From: Nioella sediminis
GTDB taxonomy: Bacteria; Pseudomonadota; Alphaproteobacteria; Rhodobacterales; Rhodobacteraceae
Length of the DNA stretch: 64,000 nucleotides
Assembly: GCF_001879695.1 (NCBI RefSeq)
Contig: NZ_MNBL01000047.1
Coordinates: forward strand, 50,923-114,922
Direction of reading: 5' to 3'
Below are positions 23,984-33,896 of this stretch, piece by piece (the stretch's first letter is position 1; each line of letters begins with the position of its first letter). A program made the position numbers and the translations under genes. The notes under the pieces were generated by a model, which ran no database searches, was not told where the DNA came from, and was given only the letters and a program-made list of their open reading frames with translations.

Positions 23984-26900
23984 TTATTCGGCGGCGCGCA
24001 GGGGGGCGTCGGGAGTGGGAGGGTCCTCCTGCTGCGTGTCCTCGGGCTCCGCGGCGGGGGGGGCCTCCTCCGGGGCCTCGATGATGAAGACCGGTTGCGG
24101 TGGCTCTTCCCACAGAATCTCCGGGTGCCGGGTGCGGCGGGCTGCGCGGGCCAGCGTCCAATCCTGGGCCCGCTGGCTGACGCCTCGCGCCCCGAGACGC
24201 CCAATGGCGCGGGCGAGCCAGCTCAGGATGGTCCAGAACCAGACCCTGAGTGCCAGCAGTGACGGGGTCAGCACCAGCGTCAACACCGTGGCCACACCCA
24301 GGCCGAAGACCACCGCCGTGGCCAGTTGCTTCCACCAGAGCGCCGTGGGGCTGTCGACCGAGTAGCCGCCTGCCGCGAAGTCGAGACTGATGCCGTACAT
24401 CATCGGCATGAGACCCGCCATCGTCGTGATGGTGGTCAACAGCACGGGCCGGATGCGTGCCTCGGCGGTGCGGGTGATCGCCTCAAGCTGTGGCATGTAG
24501 CGGCTGTATTCCTGATAGGTGTCGATCAGAACAATGTTGTTGTTCACAACGATCCCCGCAAGCGCAACGATCCCCGTGCCGGTCATGATGATCGAGAAGG
24601 TCTGGTCCATGACCAGCATGCCGATCAGAACGCCGACGGTGGACAGCACCACGGCGAGCAGCACGAGCACCGAGTTATAGACCGAGTTGAACTGCGCCAG
24701 CAGGATGATGAACATCAGCCCAAGCGCCGCCCCGAAGGCCTGCCCCAGGAAGGCCTGGCTTTCCTGTTCCTCTTCCTGATCGCCGCCCCATTCCCAGCTG
24801 ACCGAGGCGGGAAGCGGGTTTTCGGTTTCCAGCCATTCGGTGATCGCCGCGATGCGTTCATTGGCGTTCACCGGCGTGAGGGTCAGGGCGCCCGTGCGCA
24901 GGCCCTCCTGCACCGCAAAGCTCTCATCGGCGGCACTTGCATCTTCCAGCCAGCTGTCACCGGTTTCCGTGTCCGTCAGCATCACGAGCCCGTCCAGAAC
25001 ATCGGCGCGGACGTTGAAAATGCGGCTCTGGTCGCGGCGGTCGATCTCGGCCAGTTGCGGGGCGGGGGTGCGGGTGACGAAATTGGCCAGCGGGACCAGC
25101 CCGTCGGCGGTGCGCACGCGCAGGGTGTCGAGGGTGGACAGAACGCGGGCCTCTTCCGGGAAGCGGACGCGGATCTCGATTTCTTCGTCCGAGGTCGGCA
25201 CGCGCATCGTGTCCAGCAGAATGCCGCGCGTGACAAGCTGCACCATGGCGCCCACTGTGGCCACATTGGCGCCGTAGCGGCCTGCGGCTTCGACATCGAC
25301 GGTCAGTTCCCAATCGACGCCGGGCAAGGGCAGGGTGTCTTCCACCAGGGTCAGGGCCGGGGTGGCTTCAAACCGGTCGCGGACGAGGCGAGTGGCTTCC
25401 TGAAGCTCTTCCCAGTTGTCGCCGGCAAGGCGCAGGTTCACGGGCTTGCCCGAGGAGGGGCCACGGGACTGGCTGAAGATCTCGGTCCGGATGCCGGGGA
25501 TCTGGTCAAGATCGGCCTGCATGCCTGCGAGGATCGCGTCGCCGTCATAGGCCGGGTCGATCACGGTGCGGGGGAACTGGATCAAACCGCCAAGCAGGGA
25601 AACGGGCGCATCCAGAACGGGCCGCTCATCCCAGGGCAGCAGGTCGAACTGGACCTGTCCGATCGTATCGCGGGGTTGTTCGGCCCCGCCGGTGTTGTTG
25701 TTCAGCCCGCCCTGACCGGAAAAGGCAAAGACATCGCGCACGCCTTCGGTGGCCAGAACCCTCGCCTCGACCTGACGCACCAGCAGGTCCATTTCCTCGA
25801 CCGACAGGTTGCCGCGGGCGCGGACATAGACGATGCCGTTCTCTGGCTCTGATTCGACGAAGAACTCGACACCGTTGTTATTGGCCTGGAAGTAGACGAA
25901 GACGCTGACTACGAAGAAGATGACCGCACCGATCGTGACCAGCGGCATCACCGGATTGCCGACTATGGCGTGGATGAACCAGCCGAAAGGGCTGCGCCGA
26001 TAGCCCGCGCGGATACGCTTCTGTTTGCGATGGATGGCGACAGAGCCGATCATGACAGACATGAGCGAGGCCGCCGCCACGAACATGACCATGCCCGGCA
26101 GCATCTGGCGGAAGGCCGAGGCCGTGGGATCGGCCGGGACCAGCCCGCCGGGGCTGATCGTTTCCAGCGCGGCAAGGAACATCAGGTAACCGGCACCCGC
26201 AGTCAGCAACGCCCGAACCGGCCACCAGGGGATCAGCGCCTTGACGACGGCGGTGCCGTTGTCGATCAGCCGCGAATAGCGGGCGGCGACGCCACCCAGA
26301 ACCGGCAGGTAGATCAGCGCCACGATCAGCGAGGCCGACAGCACGAAGATCAGCGTCACGGGCAGCATGCCCATGAACTCGCCGGGCACGCCGGGCCAGA
26401 ACAGCATCGGCAGGAAGGCGCAAAGCGTCGTGGCGGTCGAACTGACGATCGGCCAGAACATCCGCTTGGCCGCATCCGTGTAGGCCTGCATGGGGCGTGC
26501 GCCCTCTGCCAGGCGTTTGTCGGCATATTCCACGACCACGATGGCCCCGTCCACCAGCATGCCCACGGCGAGGATCAGGCCGAACATGACGATGTTGGAG
26601 ATTGTCACGCCCATGATGCCAAGGAAGATGAAGCACAGCAGGAAGGAGGTGGGGATCGCAAAACCGACCAGCAGCGCGGAGCGGGTGCCAAGCGCCGCCA
26701 GCACCACGATCATCACCAGCGCGATGGCCGTCAGGACCGAGCCTTCCAACTGGCTGACCATGCCCTGAACGGTCACGGATTGGTCCAGCGTCGCGGTCAC
26801 GCTCACCGATTGGCGCAGTTCCTCTGGCCATTCGGCCTGCGCGGCCTCGATCTCTGCCCGGACCAGCGCGGCTGTGTCCATGATGTTGAAGCCAAGCCGC

Positions 26901-27754
26901 TTCACGACCTGCAAAGCGATGGCGTTTTCACCGTTGAACCGGGCCGTGCCTTCGCGGTCTTCATAGGTCAGGCGGATCTCGGCCAGATCGCCGAGGGTGA
27001 CCACCCTGTCCCCGTTCACCTTGATGGGCAGGTTGTAGATGTCTTCGGTCGTGTCGAAGCTGGACGGAATCGAAACGGAAATCGCCCCGCTGGCCGTCGA
27101 GACCTCGCCCGCTGCAATCAGCTGGTTGTTGTTCACGACCGCGTCGATCAGTTCGCGCGCGGTGACGTTGTAGGCCTCCAGCGCCAGCGGGTCGATGACC
27201 ACCTCGACCATTTCATCCCGACCCCCGGCAAGCCCGGCCTCAAGGATGGGGGGCAGGGCCTCCAGCCGATCCTGAAGCTCCTGCGCCAGTCGCAACAAGG
27301 TGCGTTCCGGGGCCTCGCCAGACAGGGCCACGATGATGATCGGGAATTCGGAGAAGTTGATTTCGTTGATCGAATAGCTTTCGGCGCCGTCCGGGAACTG
27401 TGCCTCGGCAGCATCCATGGCCTCGCGCACTTCGGCAATGGTGGCGTCCTTGTCCCAGCCGAACTCGAATTCCAGGAAGATCCCGGCATAACCCTCTGCC
27501 GCGGTGGCCGAGATGGTCTGCAACCCGTCGAGATCCTGAAACTCGGCCTCCATCGGGCGGACCAGCAGGCGTTCGCTGTCTTCCGCCGAGATGCCGGGGA
27601 AGGGGACCGAGACGAACAGACCCGGAATGTCGATATCGGGCTCGCCCTCTTTCGGCAGGCCGATATAGGCGGCGGTGCCCACGACCACGGAGAGCACCAC
27701 GAAGGCCACGACCATCCGGGCGCGTGAGGCGGCCCAGTCCACCATTCCCATCAT
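23984..27754 (-). CDS. RND efflux transporter, inner-membrane pump subunit
   Basis: A 1256-residue HAE1/AcrB-type pump with the 2 x (1 + 5) helix layout and two large periplasmic loops. Its start is MVDWAASRARMVVAFVVLS; helix blocks such as GFAIPTSFLLCFIFLGIMG and MLVDGAIVVVEYADK are seen, the latter with the Asp that corresponds to the proton pathway of the fourth helix. The last 70 residues are a Glu/Pro/Ala-rich cytoplasmic tail, longer than in AcrB. Together with the adaptor gene, which it overlaps (ATGA), it would export drugs or toxic lipophiles. No outer-membrane TolC gene is attached. Confidence 0.9.
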   Translation of the reverse strand: MMGMVDWAASRARMVVAFVVLSVVVGTAAYIGLPKEGEPDIDIPGLFVSVPFPGISAEDSERLLVRPMEAEFQDLDGLQTISATAAEGYAGIFLEFEFGWDKDATIAEVREAMDAAEAQFPDGAESYSINEINFSEFPIIIVALSGEAPERTLLRLAQELQDRLEALPPILEAGLAGGRDEMVEVVIDPLALEAYNVTARELIDAVVNNNQLIAAGEVSTASGAISVSIPSSFDTTEDIYNLPIKVNGDRVVTLGDLAEIRLTYEDREGTARFNGENAIALQVVKRLGFNIMDTAALVRAEIEAAQAEWPEELRQSVSVTATLDQSVTVQGMVSQLEGSVLTAIALVMIVVLAALGTRSALLVGFAIPTSFLLCFIFLGIMGVTISNIVMFGLILAVGMLVDGAIVVVEYADKRLAEGARPMQAYTDAAKRMFWPIVSSTATTLCAFLPMLFWPGVPGEFMGMLPVTLIFVLSASLIVALIYLPVLGGVAARYSRLIDNGTAVVKALIPWWPVRALLTAGAGYLMFLAALETISPGGLVPADPTASAFRQMLPGMVMFVAAASLMSVMIGSVAIHRKQKRIRAGYRRSPFGWFIHAIVGNPVMPLVTIGAVIFFVVSVFVYFQANNNGVEFFVESEPENGIVYVRARGNLSVEEMDLLVRQVEARVLATEGVRDVFAFSGQGGLNNNTGGAEQPRDTIGQVQFDLLPWDERPVLDAPVSLLGGLIQFPRTVIDPAYDGDAILAGMQADLDQIPGIRTEIFSQSRGPSSGKPVNLRLAGDNWEELQEATRLVRDRFEATPALTLVEDTLPLPGVDWELTVDVEAAGRYGANVATVGAMVQLVTRGILLDTMRVPTSDEEIEIRVRFPEEARVLSTLDTLRVRTADGLVPLANFVTRTPAPQLAEIDRRDQSRIFNVRADVLDGLVMLTDTETGDSWLEDASAADESFAVQEGLRTGALTLTPVNANERIAAITEWLETENPLPASVSWEWGGDQEEEQESQAFLGQAFGAALGLMFIILLAQFNSVYNSVLVLLAVVLSTVGVLIGMLVMDQTFSIIMTGTGIVALAGIVVNNNIVLIDTYQEYSRYMPQLEAITRTAEARIRPVLLTTITTMAGLMPMMYGISLDFAAGGYSVDSPTALWWKQLATAVVFGLGVATVLTLVLTPSLLALRVWFWTILSWLARAIGRLGARGVSQRAQDWTLARAARRTRHPEILWEEPPQPVFIIEAPEEAPPAAEPEDTQQEDPPTPDAPLRAAE

Positions 27755-29055
27755 TGCGACAGCTCCTGGTAATGGGGCTGCACGGGCACGCCATCGGTCA
27801 CGAATTCTTGTCCGACAACGATCACGTCTGCGGTGTCCGGCAGGCCGGCCAGCAGGACACCGTTCACCGTGTCACGCAGATAGGTCACCGGTGCGAAGCG
27901 GGCTGTGTTGGTCTCGTCCACGATCCGCAACCCGAGCAGACCCTGGTCATTCAGGGTCAGGGCGGAAGAGGGCAGCAGATGCGCCATCTGCCCGGAAGAC
28001 GCGATCAGGATATCCGCGGTCTGCCCGTCGCTGATGGACAGATCACTATTGTCCACCGTGATTTCGACCCGGAAGGTCCGTGTCTGTGGATCGGCAGAGC
28101 GGCTGAGGAAGGTGACCGTGCCCACCACCTGCTGACCGGTCGCCAAACGAGCGCCTGCACTGGCACCGACAGCGACCCGGCTGACCTCGGCCTCTGGTAC
28201 GAACCCGACCAGCTTGATTGGATCGAGCTGGATGACCGTGGCACAAAGCGATCCGGGCTGCATCAGCGACCCGATTTCGGCGGTGTCACTTTCCAGAAGA
28301 CCCTCGAACGGGGCGTAGATCCGAAGGTTGTCGATTTCCTGCTCGGCGCGCAGCACGGCGGCCTCGGCGGCGCTGATGCCGCTTTGGGCGGCCTGAATGG
28401 CGGCCTGTGCGGCTTGAACCCCGGCGGCAGCGGATTCGAGTCCGGCCTCGGCGGCGCTGACCGTGGCACTGGCAGACGCGGCGCGGGTTTCCGACGCAAA
28501 GCCGCTTTCACTAAGCCGGCTGGCGGCGTTCGAGTCAATTTCGGCGGCGGTCAGGCTGGCTTGTGCTTCGGCCACGCGGGCCCGTGCGGCGGGCAATTGC
28601 GCTTCGGCCTCGGGGAGGCGGGCCTGTGCCTCCAACAAGCGTGCCTCGGCCTCGGCCAGCGCGGCTTCGCGGGTGCCGGGATCTATCTGGCACAGAAGCT
28701 GGCCTTCTTCCACGAAGGCCCCGGCGCGGATCGGGTCAGAGATGATGCGGCCAGACGTTTCGGCCCGCACTTCCACCTGACGGGCGGCTTCCGTGCGGCC
28801 GCGCAGCAGAACCGCCGAGTCGACCTCTTCTGCGACCGAGCGGCGCACAACGACGGATACGGTGCCTTCTGGCAGGGTCTCGGCGGTATCCTCTTGTGCA
28901 ATCTCGGCGGCCGGAGCGGGGTCTTCGGCCACCGGCACTTCTGTAGACGCGCGAAAACTGTTGGCGAATTCCACCAGACGCTCGCGTTCCATCACCACGC
29001 CGTAGATCGCCGCGCACACGAGGATCGCCGTTATAATCGAAAAAATACGCATCAT
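27751..29055 (-). CDS. RND efflux periplasmic adaptor (membrane fusion protein)
   Basis: A 434-residue adaptor with an N-terminal anchor (MMRIFSIITAILVCAAIYGV), a lipoyl-like domain (VEVRAETSGRIISDPIRAGAFVEEGQLLCQID), an extended alpha hairpin of Ala/Glu-rich heptads (about residues 130-235) and a beta-barrel domain. The hairpin contains several internal duplications of AEA and QAA steps and is longer than in AcrA. It links the RND pump to an outer-membrane channel. Overlaps the pump start by 4 nt and is transcribed first. A promoter with an adjacent inverted repeat lies upstream. Confidence 0.88.
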   Translation of the reverse strand: MMRIFSIITAILVCAAIYGVVMERERLVEFANSFRASTEVPVAEDPAPAAEIAQEDTAETLPEGTVSVVVRRSVAEEVDSAVLLRGRTEAARQVEVRAETSGRIISDPIRAGAFVEEGQLLCQIDPGTREAALAEAEARLLEAQARLPEAEAQLPAARARVAEAQASLTAAEIDSNAASRLSESGFASETRAASASATVSAAEAGLESAAAGVQAAQAAIQAAQSGISAAEAAVLRAEQEIDNLRIYAPFEGLLESDTAEIGSLMQPGSLCATVIQLDPIKLVGFVPEAEVSRVAVGASAGARLATGQQVVGTVTFLSRSADPQTRTFRVEITVDNSDLSISDGQTADILIASSGQMAHLLPSSALTLNDQGLLGLRIVDETNTARFAPVTYLRDTVNGVLLAGLPDTADVIVVGQEFVTDGVPVQPHYQELSQ

Positions 29056-29146
29056 TCGCCTCTTGCAGCGGGCCCGGTTCCGTCGGCCCTACATCTGAGC
29101 CTTTGGTCCCCGTTTCAACCCGCTATTACGCTGAACCAGTCCGTTT

Positions 29147-29194
29147 AGTTTACTTTTTGTGGAATCCGGCTGCAAGACTGAACTGACCAGTTCA
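29147..29194 (-). promoter_or_regulatory. promoter with adjacent inverted repeat for the RND operon
   Basis: On the minus strand TTGCAG (29175-29170) and TAAACT (29152-29147) are 17 bp apart. Just upstream of the -35 lies the inverted repeat TGAACTG-AC-CAGTTCA (29179-29194), a plausible site for a TetR-type repressor. A partial copy, CTGAACCAGT, lies at 29131-29140 downstream of the -10. No regulator gene is adjacent. Confidence 0.4.
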
Positions 29195-29335
29195 CTTTTT
29201 TGCGTTCCCTTCCGGATTTCCGGGGCTTGGACTACCCCAGACGGTTGCGGAGACTTGTTCCCGGGGCGCTTCTCGCGTTAAGAGGCGGTAACGAGTGACA
29301 CGCGGGCCGGGAATGGCCCAGATATTGGGGCGAAC

Positions 29336-30112
29336 ATGGCCAATACCGACAGTTTCATCGAAGAGGTCAACGAAGAGCTTCGCCGTGACCGGCTGTTCCG
29401 TCTGTTCCGGAAATGGGGCTGGATTCCGGTTCTGCTGGTCATTGCTATTGTCGCGGCCGCCGCCTGGCGGGAATACTCGCTGGCGCAGGAACGCGCGGCC
29501 TCCGAGGCGTTCGGCGACGCCCTGATTGCCGCCCTAGACAATGACGACGCAGAAGCGCGTCAGGCGGCCCTGTCCGAGATCACTCCCACGAGCGAAAATG
29601 CCCGCGTGCTACTGGCAATGCTTCTGGCCGGGGAACAGGCCAATGGCGAAAGCCCCGAAGAGGCTGCCGCCAGCTTGCGCAGCATCGCCGTGGACACCGC
29701 CTTGCCGGAACGCTACCGCGACCTTGCTTTGCTCAAGGCCCATATGCTGGCCCCGCAGGACTTTGCCACCGCGATGGCCGAACTGGACCAGCTGGCGCGA
29801 CCGGGCCGCCCCTATCGCCCGCTTGCGATGGAACAGCAGGCGCTTTTGCATGTCAGCAATGGCGATCGGGAGGCCGCAATCGCGCTGTTGCGCCTGTTGG
29901 AGGAAGACAGCGAAGCCACGCCGGGCTTGCAACAGCGCGCGTCTCAGTTGATTGTGGCATTGGAATCCGGCGCTGCCCTGCAGGATCCGGCCCCGGTGGA
30001 GGACACCGCGACCGACGGGTCAGAGACAGCGACCGAAGACGAAGCCGGTGCCGAGGCTCCGGCAGACGAGGGGGAAGAGCCCCCGGCAGCAGAAAGCGCC
30101 CCCGAACAATAA
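29336..30112 (+). CDS. YfgM-like membrane-anchored TPR protein
   Basis: A 258-residue protein with a short cytoplasmic N-terminus (FIEEVNEELRRDRLFRLFRKWG), one transmembrane helix (about 28-46) and a periplasmic TPR-like helical domain, ending in a Glu/Ala/Pro-rich disordered tail. It matches YfgM-type proteins encoded just before bamB and der in many proteobacteria; YfgM is a periplasmic chaperone partner of the Sec translocon and of outer-membrane protein assembly. Here the order YfgM-bamB-der is kept, with 46 and 105 bp gaps, supporting the assignment. Confidence 0.82.
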   Translation: MANTDSFIEEVNEELRRDRLFRLFRKWGWIPVLLVIAIVAAAAWREYSLAQERAASEAFGDALIAALDNDDAEARQAALSEITPTSENARVLLAMLLAGEQANGESPEEAAASLRSIAVDTALPERYRDLALLKAHMLAPQDFATAMAELDQLARPGRPYRPLAMEQQALLHVSNGDREAAIALLRLLEEDSEATPGLQQRASQLIVALESGAALQDPAPVEDTATDGSETATEDEAGAEAPADEGEEPPAAESAPEQ

Positions 30113-30158
30113 GGGGCAGGGTGCCGGTGGTGGAACGGTTTGAAGAGGCGGCAGTCAG

Positions 30159-31487
30159 ATGAACAAGATCAGCATTGGTTTCCTTGGGCTCGGATTGCTC
30201 GCCATGCTGGCCGCATGTGCAGAACGCGAGGTCATTCTCGAAGGGGATCGCTTCGGCACCCGCACGCCGTTGGATCAGGCTTTTCCCGGTATCGAGGCGC
30301 CCGAAGTGACGGAAGATACCGCAGCTCCGATTTCGCTGGCTGAGCCGGTCACTCTCGACAGCTGGCCCATGCGGTCCCTGACCACGCGCAACGTGGTTCC
30401 GCATTTGTCCCTGTCCGCTGCGCCGGTGGAGCTTTGGGCCAGTGATATCGGACAAGGCAATACGCGCCGCGCCCGCATCACCGCCGATCCCGTCATGGCC
30501 GATGGCCGGATCTTCACCCTCGATTCCGACGCGCAGCTGACCGCAACCGGCACCGATGGCAGTACCCTTTGGACCGCCGATCTGACGGCGGGTTACGAGC
30601 GCGGCGGCGGCGTATCCGGTGGCGGCCTCGCAGTCGTGGGCGGCGTCGTCTACGCAACCACGGGCTATGGCGAGCTGATCGCCCTGCAACCGGTCAATGG
30701 CGAGGTCCTCTGGCGTCAGCGCCTTGGCGCCGGGATTACCGCGCCGACCGTCACCGACAATTCCGTATATGTGGTCAGCCGCGACAGTCAGGCCTGGTCG
30801 CTGAACCCTGAAAACGGCCGCATTCGCTGGCAATTGCCCGCAGGACCGGCCACGGCGGTTCTGTCCGGCGGCGCATCGCCCGCGCTGACCGATCGCCTGG
30901 TGATCTTCCCCTTCGGCTCGGGCGAGCTTGTGGCCACCCTGCGCCTCTCCGGCGTCCGGGTCTGGGGCACGACCGTTGCAGGTGCGCGCCGAGGCGTGGC
31001 CTATAATGATCTCAACGATATCACCGGCGACCCGGTGATCGTGGGCAATACGCTTTATGCCGGTAACCAGTCCGGCCGCGTCGTGGCAATGGAGGCCTCC
31101 TCGGGCGAGCGGCTCTGGACCGCGCAGGACGGTGCCTATTCCCCGGTGCTGCCGGCCGGTGATTCCATCTTCTTCGTGTCCGACCGCAACGAGCTGATCC
31201 GTCTGGACGCCGAAACCGGCACCCGCATCTGGGGCACCGAACTGCCGCTTTACGTCAATGAGCGCGAACGCCGCCGCCAGGCCGTCTTTACCCATTATGG
31301 CCCAATCCTGGCCGGGGGGCGCCTCGTGGTTGCCTCGGGCGACGGCAATATCCGCTTCTTCGATCCCGAAAGCGGGGCGGAACTGTCGCGTGTCGAAATC
31401 CGCGGCGGCGCGGCAGCGCATCCGATCGTCGTGGGCGGGACACTGTACGTCGTGTCCGGGGCCGGGCGGCTTCACGCCTTCCGCTGA
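30159..31487 (+). CDS. bamB: outer membrane assembly lipoprotein BamB
   Basis: A 442-residue lipoprotein: signal peptide with lipobox LAAC, modified Cys20, then an eight-bladed PQQ-like beta-propeller. Blade repeats are visible as LWTADLTAGYERGGG, GEVLWRQRLGAGI, GRIRWQLPAG, GERLWTAQDGAY and TRIWGTELPL. BamB is the non-essential BAM complex subunit that helps fold outer-membrane proteins. It has GAGGCGG before its start and follows the YfgM-like gene. Confidence 0.92.
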   Translation: MNKISIGFLGLGLLAMLAACAEREVILEGDRFGTRTPLDQAFPGIEAPEVTEDTAAPISLAEPVTLDSWPMRSLTTRNVVPHLSLSAAPVELWASDIGQGNTRRARITADPVMADGRIFTLDSDAQLTATGTDGSTLWTADLTAGYERGGGVSGGGLAVVGGVVYATTGYGELIALQPVNGEVLWRQRLGAGITAPTVTDNSVYVVSRDSQAWSLNPENGRIRWQLPAGPATAVLSGGASPALTDRLVIFPFGSGELVATLRLSGVRVWGTTVAGARRGVAYNDLNDITGDPVIVGNTLYAGNQSGRVVAMEASSGERLWTAQDGAYSPVLPAGDSIFFVSDRNELIRLDAETGTRIWGTELPLYVNERERRRQAVFTHYGPILAGGRLVVASGDGNIRFFDPESGAELSRVEIRGGAAAHPIVVGGTLYVVSGAGRLHAFR

Positions 31488-31592
31488 TCGCATCGCACAA
31501 GTTTTTTCGAGGGTTTGGCGTCACGACGGCTTTTCATTGCCTGTCAGCCGCGTTATGCCGCGCGATCTAGATAGAGTAAGGATAACGGGCCG

Positions 31593-33035
31593 ATGAGCTT
31601 CGTTCTGGCCATTGTCGGGCGTCCCAATGTGGGCAAGTCGACGCTGTTCAACCGCCTCGTGGGCAAGAAACTGGCCTTGGTCGATGACCAGCCCGGCGTG
31701 ACGCGTGATCTGCGCGAAGGGGCCGCGCGGCTTGGCGACCTTCGTTTTACCGTGATGGACACGGCGGGGCTGGAAGACGCCAATGATGACAGCCTGCCGG
31801 GACGCATGCGCCGCCTGACCGAACGCGCCGTGGGTCTGGCCGATGCCTGCCTGTTCCTCGTCGATGCCCGCACCGGGATCACGCCCACGGATGAGGTCTT
31901 TGCCGACATCCTGCGCCGCTCCGGCACGCCGGTCATTCTGGCCGCCAACAAGGCCGAAGGCCGCGCTGGAGAGGCTGGCGTGATAGAAGCGTTCGGGCTG
32001 GGGCTTGGCGATCCGCTGGCGCTGTCGGCGGAACATGGCGAGGGCATGGCCGAACTGGCCGTGGTCCTGTCACCGCTCATCGAAGCGGCGGAGGCCAAGG
32101 CCGAAGAGGCCATCACCGATATCGACATCGAGGATGGTGAGGAGGCAGCAGAGCGCACCAAACCCCTTCAGATCGCCGTCATCGGACGCCCGAACGCAGG
32201 TAAATCCACCCTGATCAACAAGATCATCGGCGAGGACCGTCTGCTGACAGGACCCGAGGCCGGGATCACCCGCGATTCCATCGCCGTGACGGTGGATTGG
32301 GACGGCACGCCGATGCGGATCTTCGACACCGCCGGGATGCGCAAGAAGGCCAAGGTGCAGGAGAAGCTGGAGAAGCTCTCGGTGTCCGACGGTCTGCGCG
32401 CGGTGAAATTCGCCGAGATCGTCGTGGTGCTGCTCGACGCCGCCATCCCCTTCGAACAGCAGGATCTGCGCATCGCCGATCTGGCGGAACGCGAGGGCCG
32501 CGCGGTTGTCGTCGCGGTCAACAAGTGGGACCTGGAAGAGCACAAGCAGGAAAAGCTGCGCGACATGCGCGAGGCGTTCGAGAGGCTGCTGCCGCAGCTG
32601 CGCGGGGCGCCACTCGTCACCGTCTCGGCCAAGACCGGCCGGGGGCTCGACCGGCTGCAACAGGCGATTGTGCGGGCCTATGATGTGTGGAACCGCCGGG
32701 TCCCGACCGCGACGCTGAACCGCTGGCTGGCGGGCATGGTCGAGGCGCATCCGCCCCCCGCACCATCCGGGCGCCGCATCAAGCTGCGTTACATGACCCA
32801 GGCCAAGACACGGCCGCCGGGATTCGTGGTCATGTGTTCGATGCCCGAGAAATTGCCGGAAAGTTATTCCCGCTATCTTGTCAATGGGTTGCGAGAGGAC
32901 TTTGACATGCCCGGAACGCCAATTCGCCTGCATATGCGCAGCCAGGCCGATGCCAACCCCTACAAGGATCGCAAGAAATCGATCCCCTCGCGGCTGGCCA
33001 AACATGTGCGCAAAGGGGCCACCAAGAAGAGCTGA
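31593..33035 (+). CDS. der: ribosome assembly GTPase Der (EngA)
   Basis: A 480-residue double-GTPase with P-loops GRPNVGKS (9-16) and GRPNAGKS (198-205), their G3 boxes DTAGLE and DTAGMR, G4 boxes ANKAE and NKWDLEE, and a C-terminal KH-like domain ([21 protein letters not shown]). NKAE in the first domain replaces the usual NKxD and may relax guanine specificity there; this is also common in alphaproteobacteria. Der is needed for 50S subunit maturation. It is the last gene of YfgM-bamB-der and faces grxD across repeat element copy D. Confidence 0.96.
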   Translation: MSFVLAIVGRPNVGKSTLFNRLVGKKLALVDDQPGVTRDLREGAARLGDLRFTVMDTAGLEDANDDSLPGRMRRLTERAVGLADACLFLVDARTGITPTDEVFADILRRSGTPVILAANKAEGRAGEAGVIEAFGLGLGDPLALSAEHGEGMAELAVVLSPLIEAAEAKAEEAITDIDIEDGEEAAERTKPLQIAVIGRPNAGKSTLINKIIGEDRLLTGPEAGITRDSIAVTVDWDGTPMRIFDTAGMRKKAKVQEKLEKLSVSDGLRAVKFAEIVVVLLDAAIPFEQQDLRIADLAEREGRAVVVAVNKWDLEEHKQEKLRDMREAFERLLPQLRGAPLVTVSAKTGRGLDRLQQAIVRAYDVWNRRVPTATLNRWLAGMVEAHPPPAPSGRRIKLRYMTQAKTRPPGFVVMCSMPEKLPESYSRYLVNGLREDFDMPGTPIRLHMRSQADANPYKDRKKSIPSRLAKHVRKGATKKS

Positions 33036-33054
33036 GCCGACCATCGCGCGGCCC

Positions 33055-33172
33055 CTTTCAGCTTGACAAAAATACCTCGGGGGAGTCGCCTGAAACGAGG
33101 CGGGGGCAGCGCCCCCAAAGAAAACGCGGCCCGGAACGGGCCGCGCGGATCGACGCCGAAGGCGGCGAAATT
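33055..33172 (-). repeat. post-stop composite repeat element, short copy D
   Basis: Read on the minus strand, it begins 10 bp after the grxD stop with TTTCGCCGCCTTCGGCGTCG and ends with CCGAGGTATTTTTG then TCAAGCTGAAAGG. Between lie two GC hairpins (GCGGCCCG TTCC-type and GGGGGCGCTGCCCCC). It lacks the central GTTGCCACGGA block of copies A-C, so it is about 118 bp long. Confidence 0.65.
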
Positions 33173-33181
33173 CCTTGTGCC

Positions 33182-33541
33182 TCAGGCGTTCGCGGCCCGG
33201 ATCTTGTCGGCGGCCTCTTTCGAATAGCCAACGCCCTTGTCATCGAAAAGCGTGTCGAGCTCTCCCGACAGGGTCATTTCGGTCACGATATCGCAGCCGC
33301 CCACGAACTCGCCCTTCACATAAAGCTGCGGGATGGTCGGCCAGTCTGAAAAGGCCTTGATTCCCTGCCGGATCTCTTCGTCGGCCAGCACGTTCACATC
33401 GGCAAACTCGACGCCCATGAAGTTGAGCACCCCCGCCACGCGGCTGGAAAACCCGCATTGCGGCATGGTTTTGGTGCCTTTCATGAAGAGCACCACGTCA
33501 TTGGCCTTGATAGTGTCCTTGATCTGGGTCTCTGCGCTCAT
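33182..33541 (-). CDS. grxD: monothiol glutaredoxin, Grx4 family
   Basis: A 119-residue CGFS-type glutaredoxin. The active site PQCGFSSR has the single Cys29; the glutathione-binding blocks WPTIPQLYVKGEFVGGCDI and the C-terminal Gly-Gly-Cys-Asp are present. Such proteins carry 2Fe-2S clusters with glutathione and pair with BolA, whose gene lies 49 bp upstream on the same strand. Start 33541 (MSAETQIK) has AGGAACG upstream; five more residues are possible. Confidence 0.95.
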   Translation of the reverse strand: MSAETQIKDTIKANDVVLFMKGTKTMPQCGFSSRVAGVLNFMGVEFADVNVLADEEIRQGIKAFSDWPTIPQLYVKGEFVGGCDIVTEMTLSGELDTLFDDKGVGYSKEAADKIRAANA

Positions 33542-33590
33542 CTCGGCGTTCCTCAAAATCGTGATAATCAGTCCGGTGTCCCAAATGGGC

Positions 33591-33827
33591 TCACTCCGGT
33601 GCCTTCGTGGTCAGCGCCAGTGCATGAACTTCGCCCTGGGCCCCGTCCATCTTGCCCTTTAGTGCCGCATAAACCGTGCGTTGCTGCTGCACCCGGTTCA
33701 TGCCCCTGAAGCTTTCATCCACAACCTGCGCGGAGAAATGGACGCCGTCATCGCCCTCGACAATGATCTTCGCATTCGGGAGACTTTCCCGGATCAGGTC
33801 TTCGATGTCCTGGGCCGTAATGGGCAT
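33591..33827 (-). CDS. bolA: BolA family protein
   Basis: A 78-residue BolA/YrbA protein. The class II KH-like fold is shown by DGVHFSAQVVDESFRGMNRVQQQRTVYAAL with the conserved His of VHF. It is the partner of the monothiol glutaredoxin that follows, forming a 2Fe-2S-bridged complex for iron sensing or cluster delivery. Start 33827 has GGAG 10 nt upstream and gives MPITAQDIEDLI. Part of purL-bolA-grxD, an order common in alphaproteobacteria. Confidence 0.92.
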   Translation of the reverse strand: MPITAQDIEDLIRESLPNAKIIVEGDDGVHFSAQVVDESFRGMNRVQQQRTVYAALKGKMDGAQGEVHALALTTKAPE

Positions 33828-33896
33828 GATGGGCAACTCCTGTCTGTCTTCCCAGATGTAGTCCGCGACCAAGTATCCCGCAAGGGCGCGACGTGA

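Noticed and set aside
23976..23987. GGGCTTTTTATT next to the RND stop as a terminator
   Set aside because: No stem precedes it on either strand; the nearby hairpin at 23930-23962 is the better candidate.
24326..27727. Long plus-strand frames (508 and 585 codons) opposite the RND pump
   Set aside because: They are antisense shadows, His/Gln/Arg-rich, with no start signals; the pump on the minus strand is clear.
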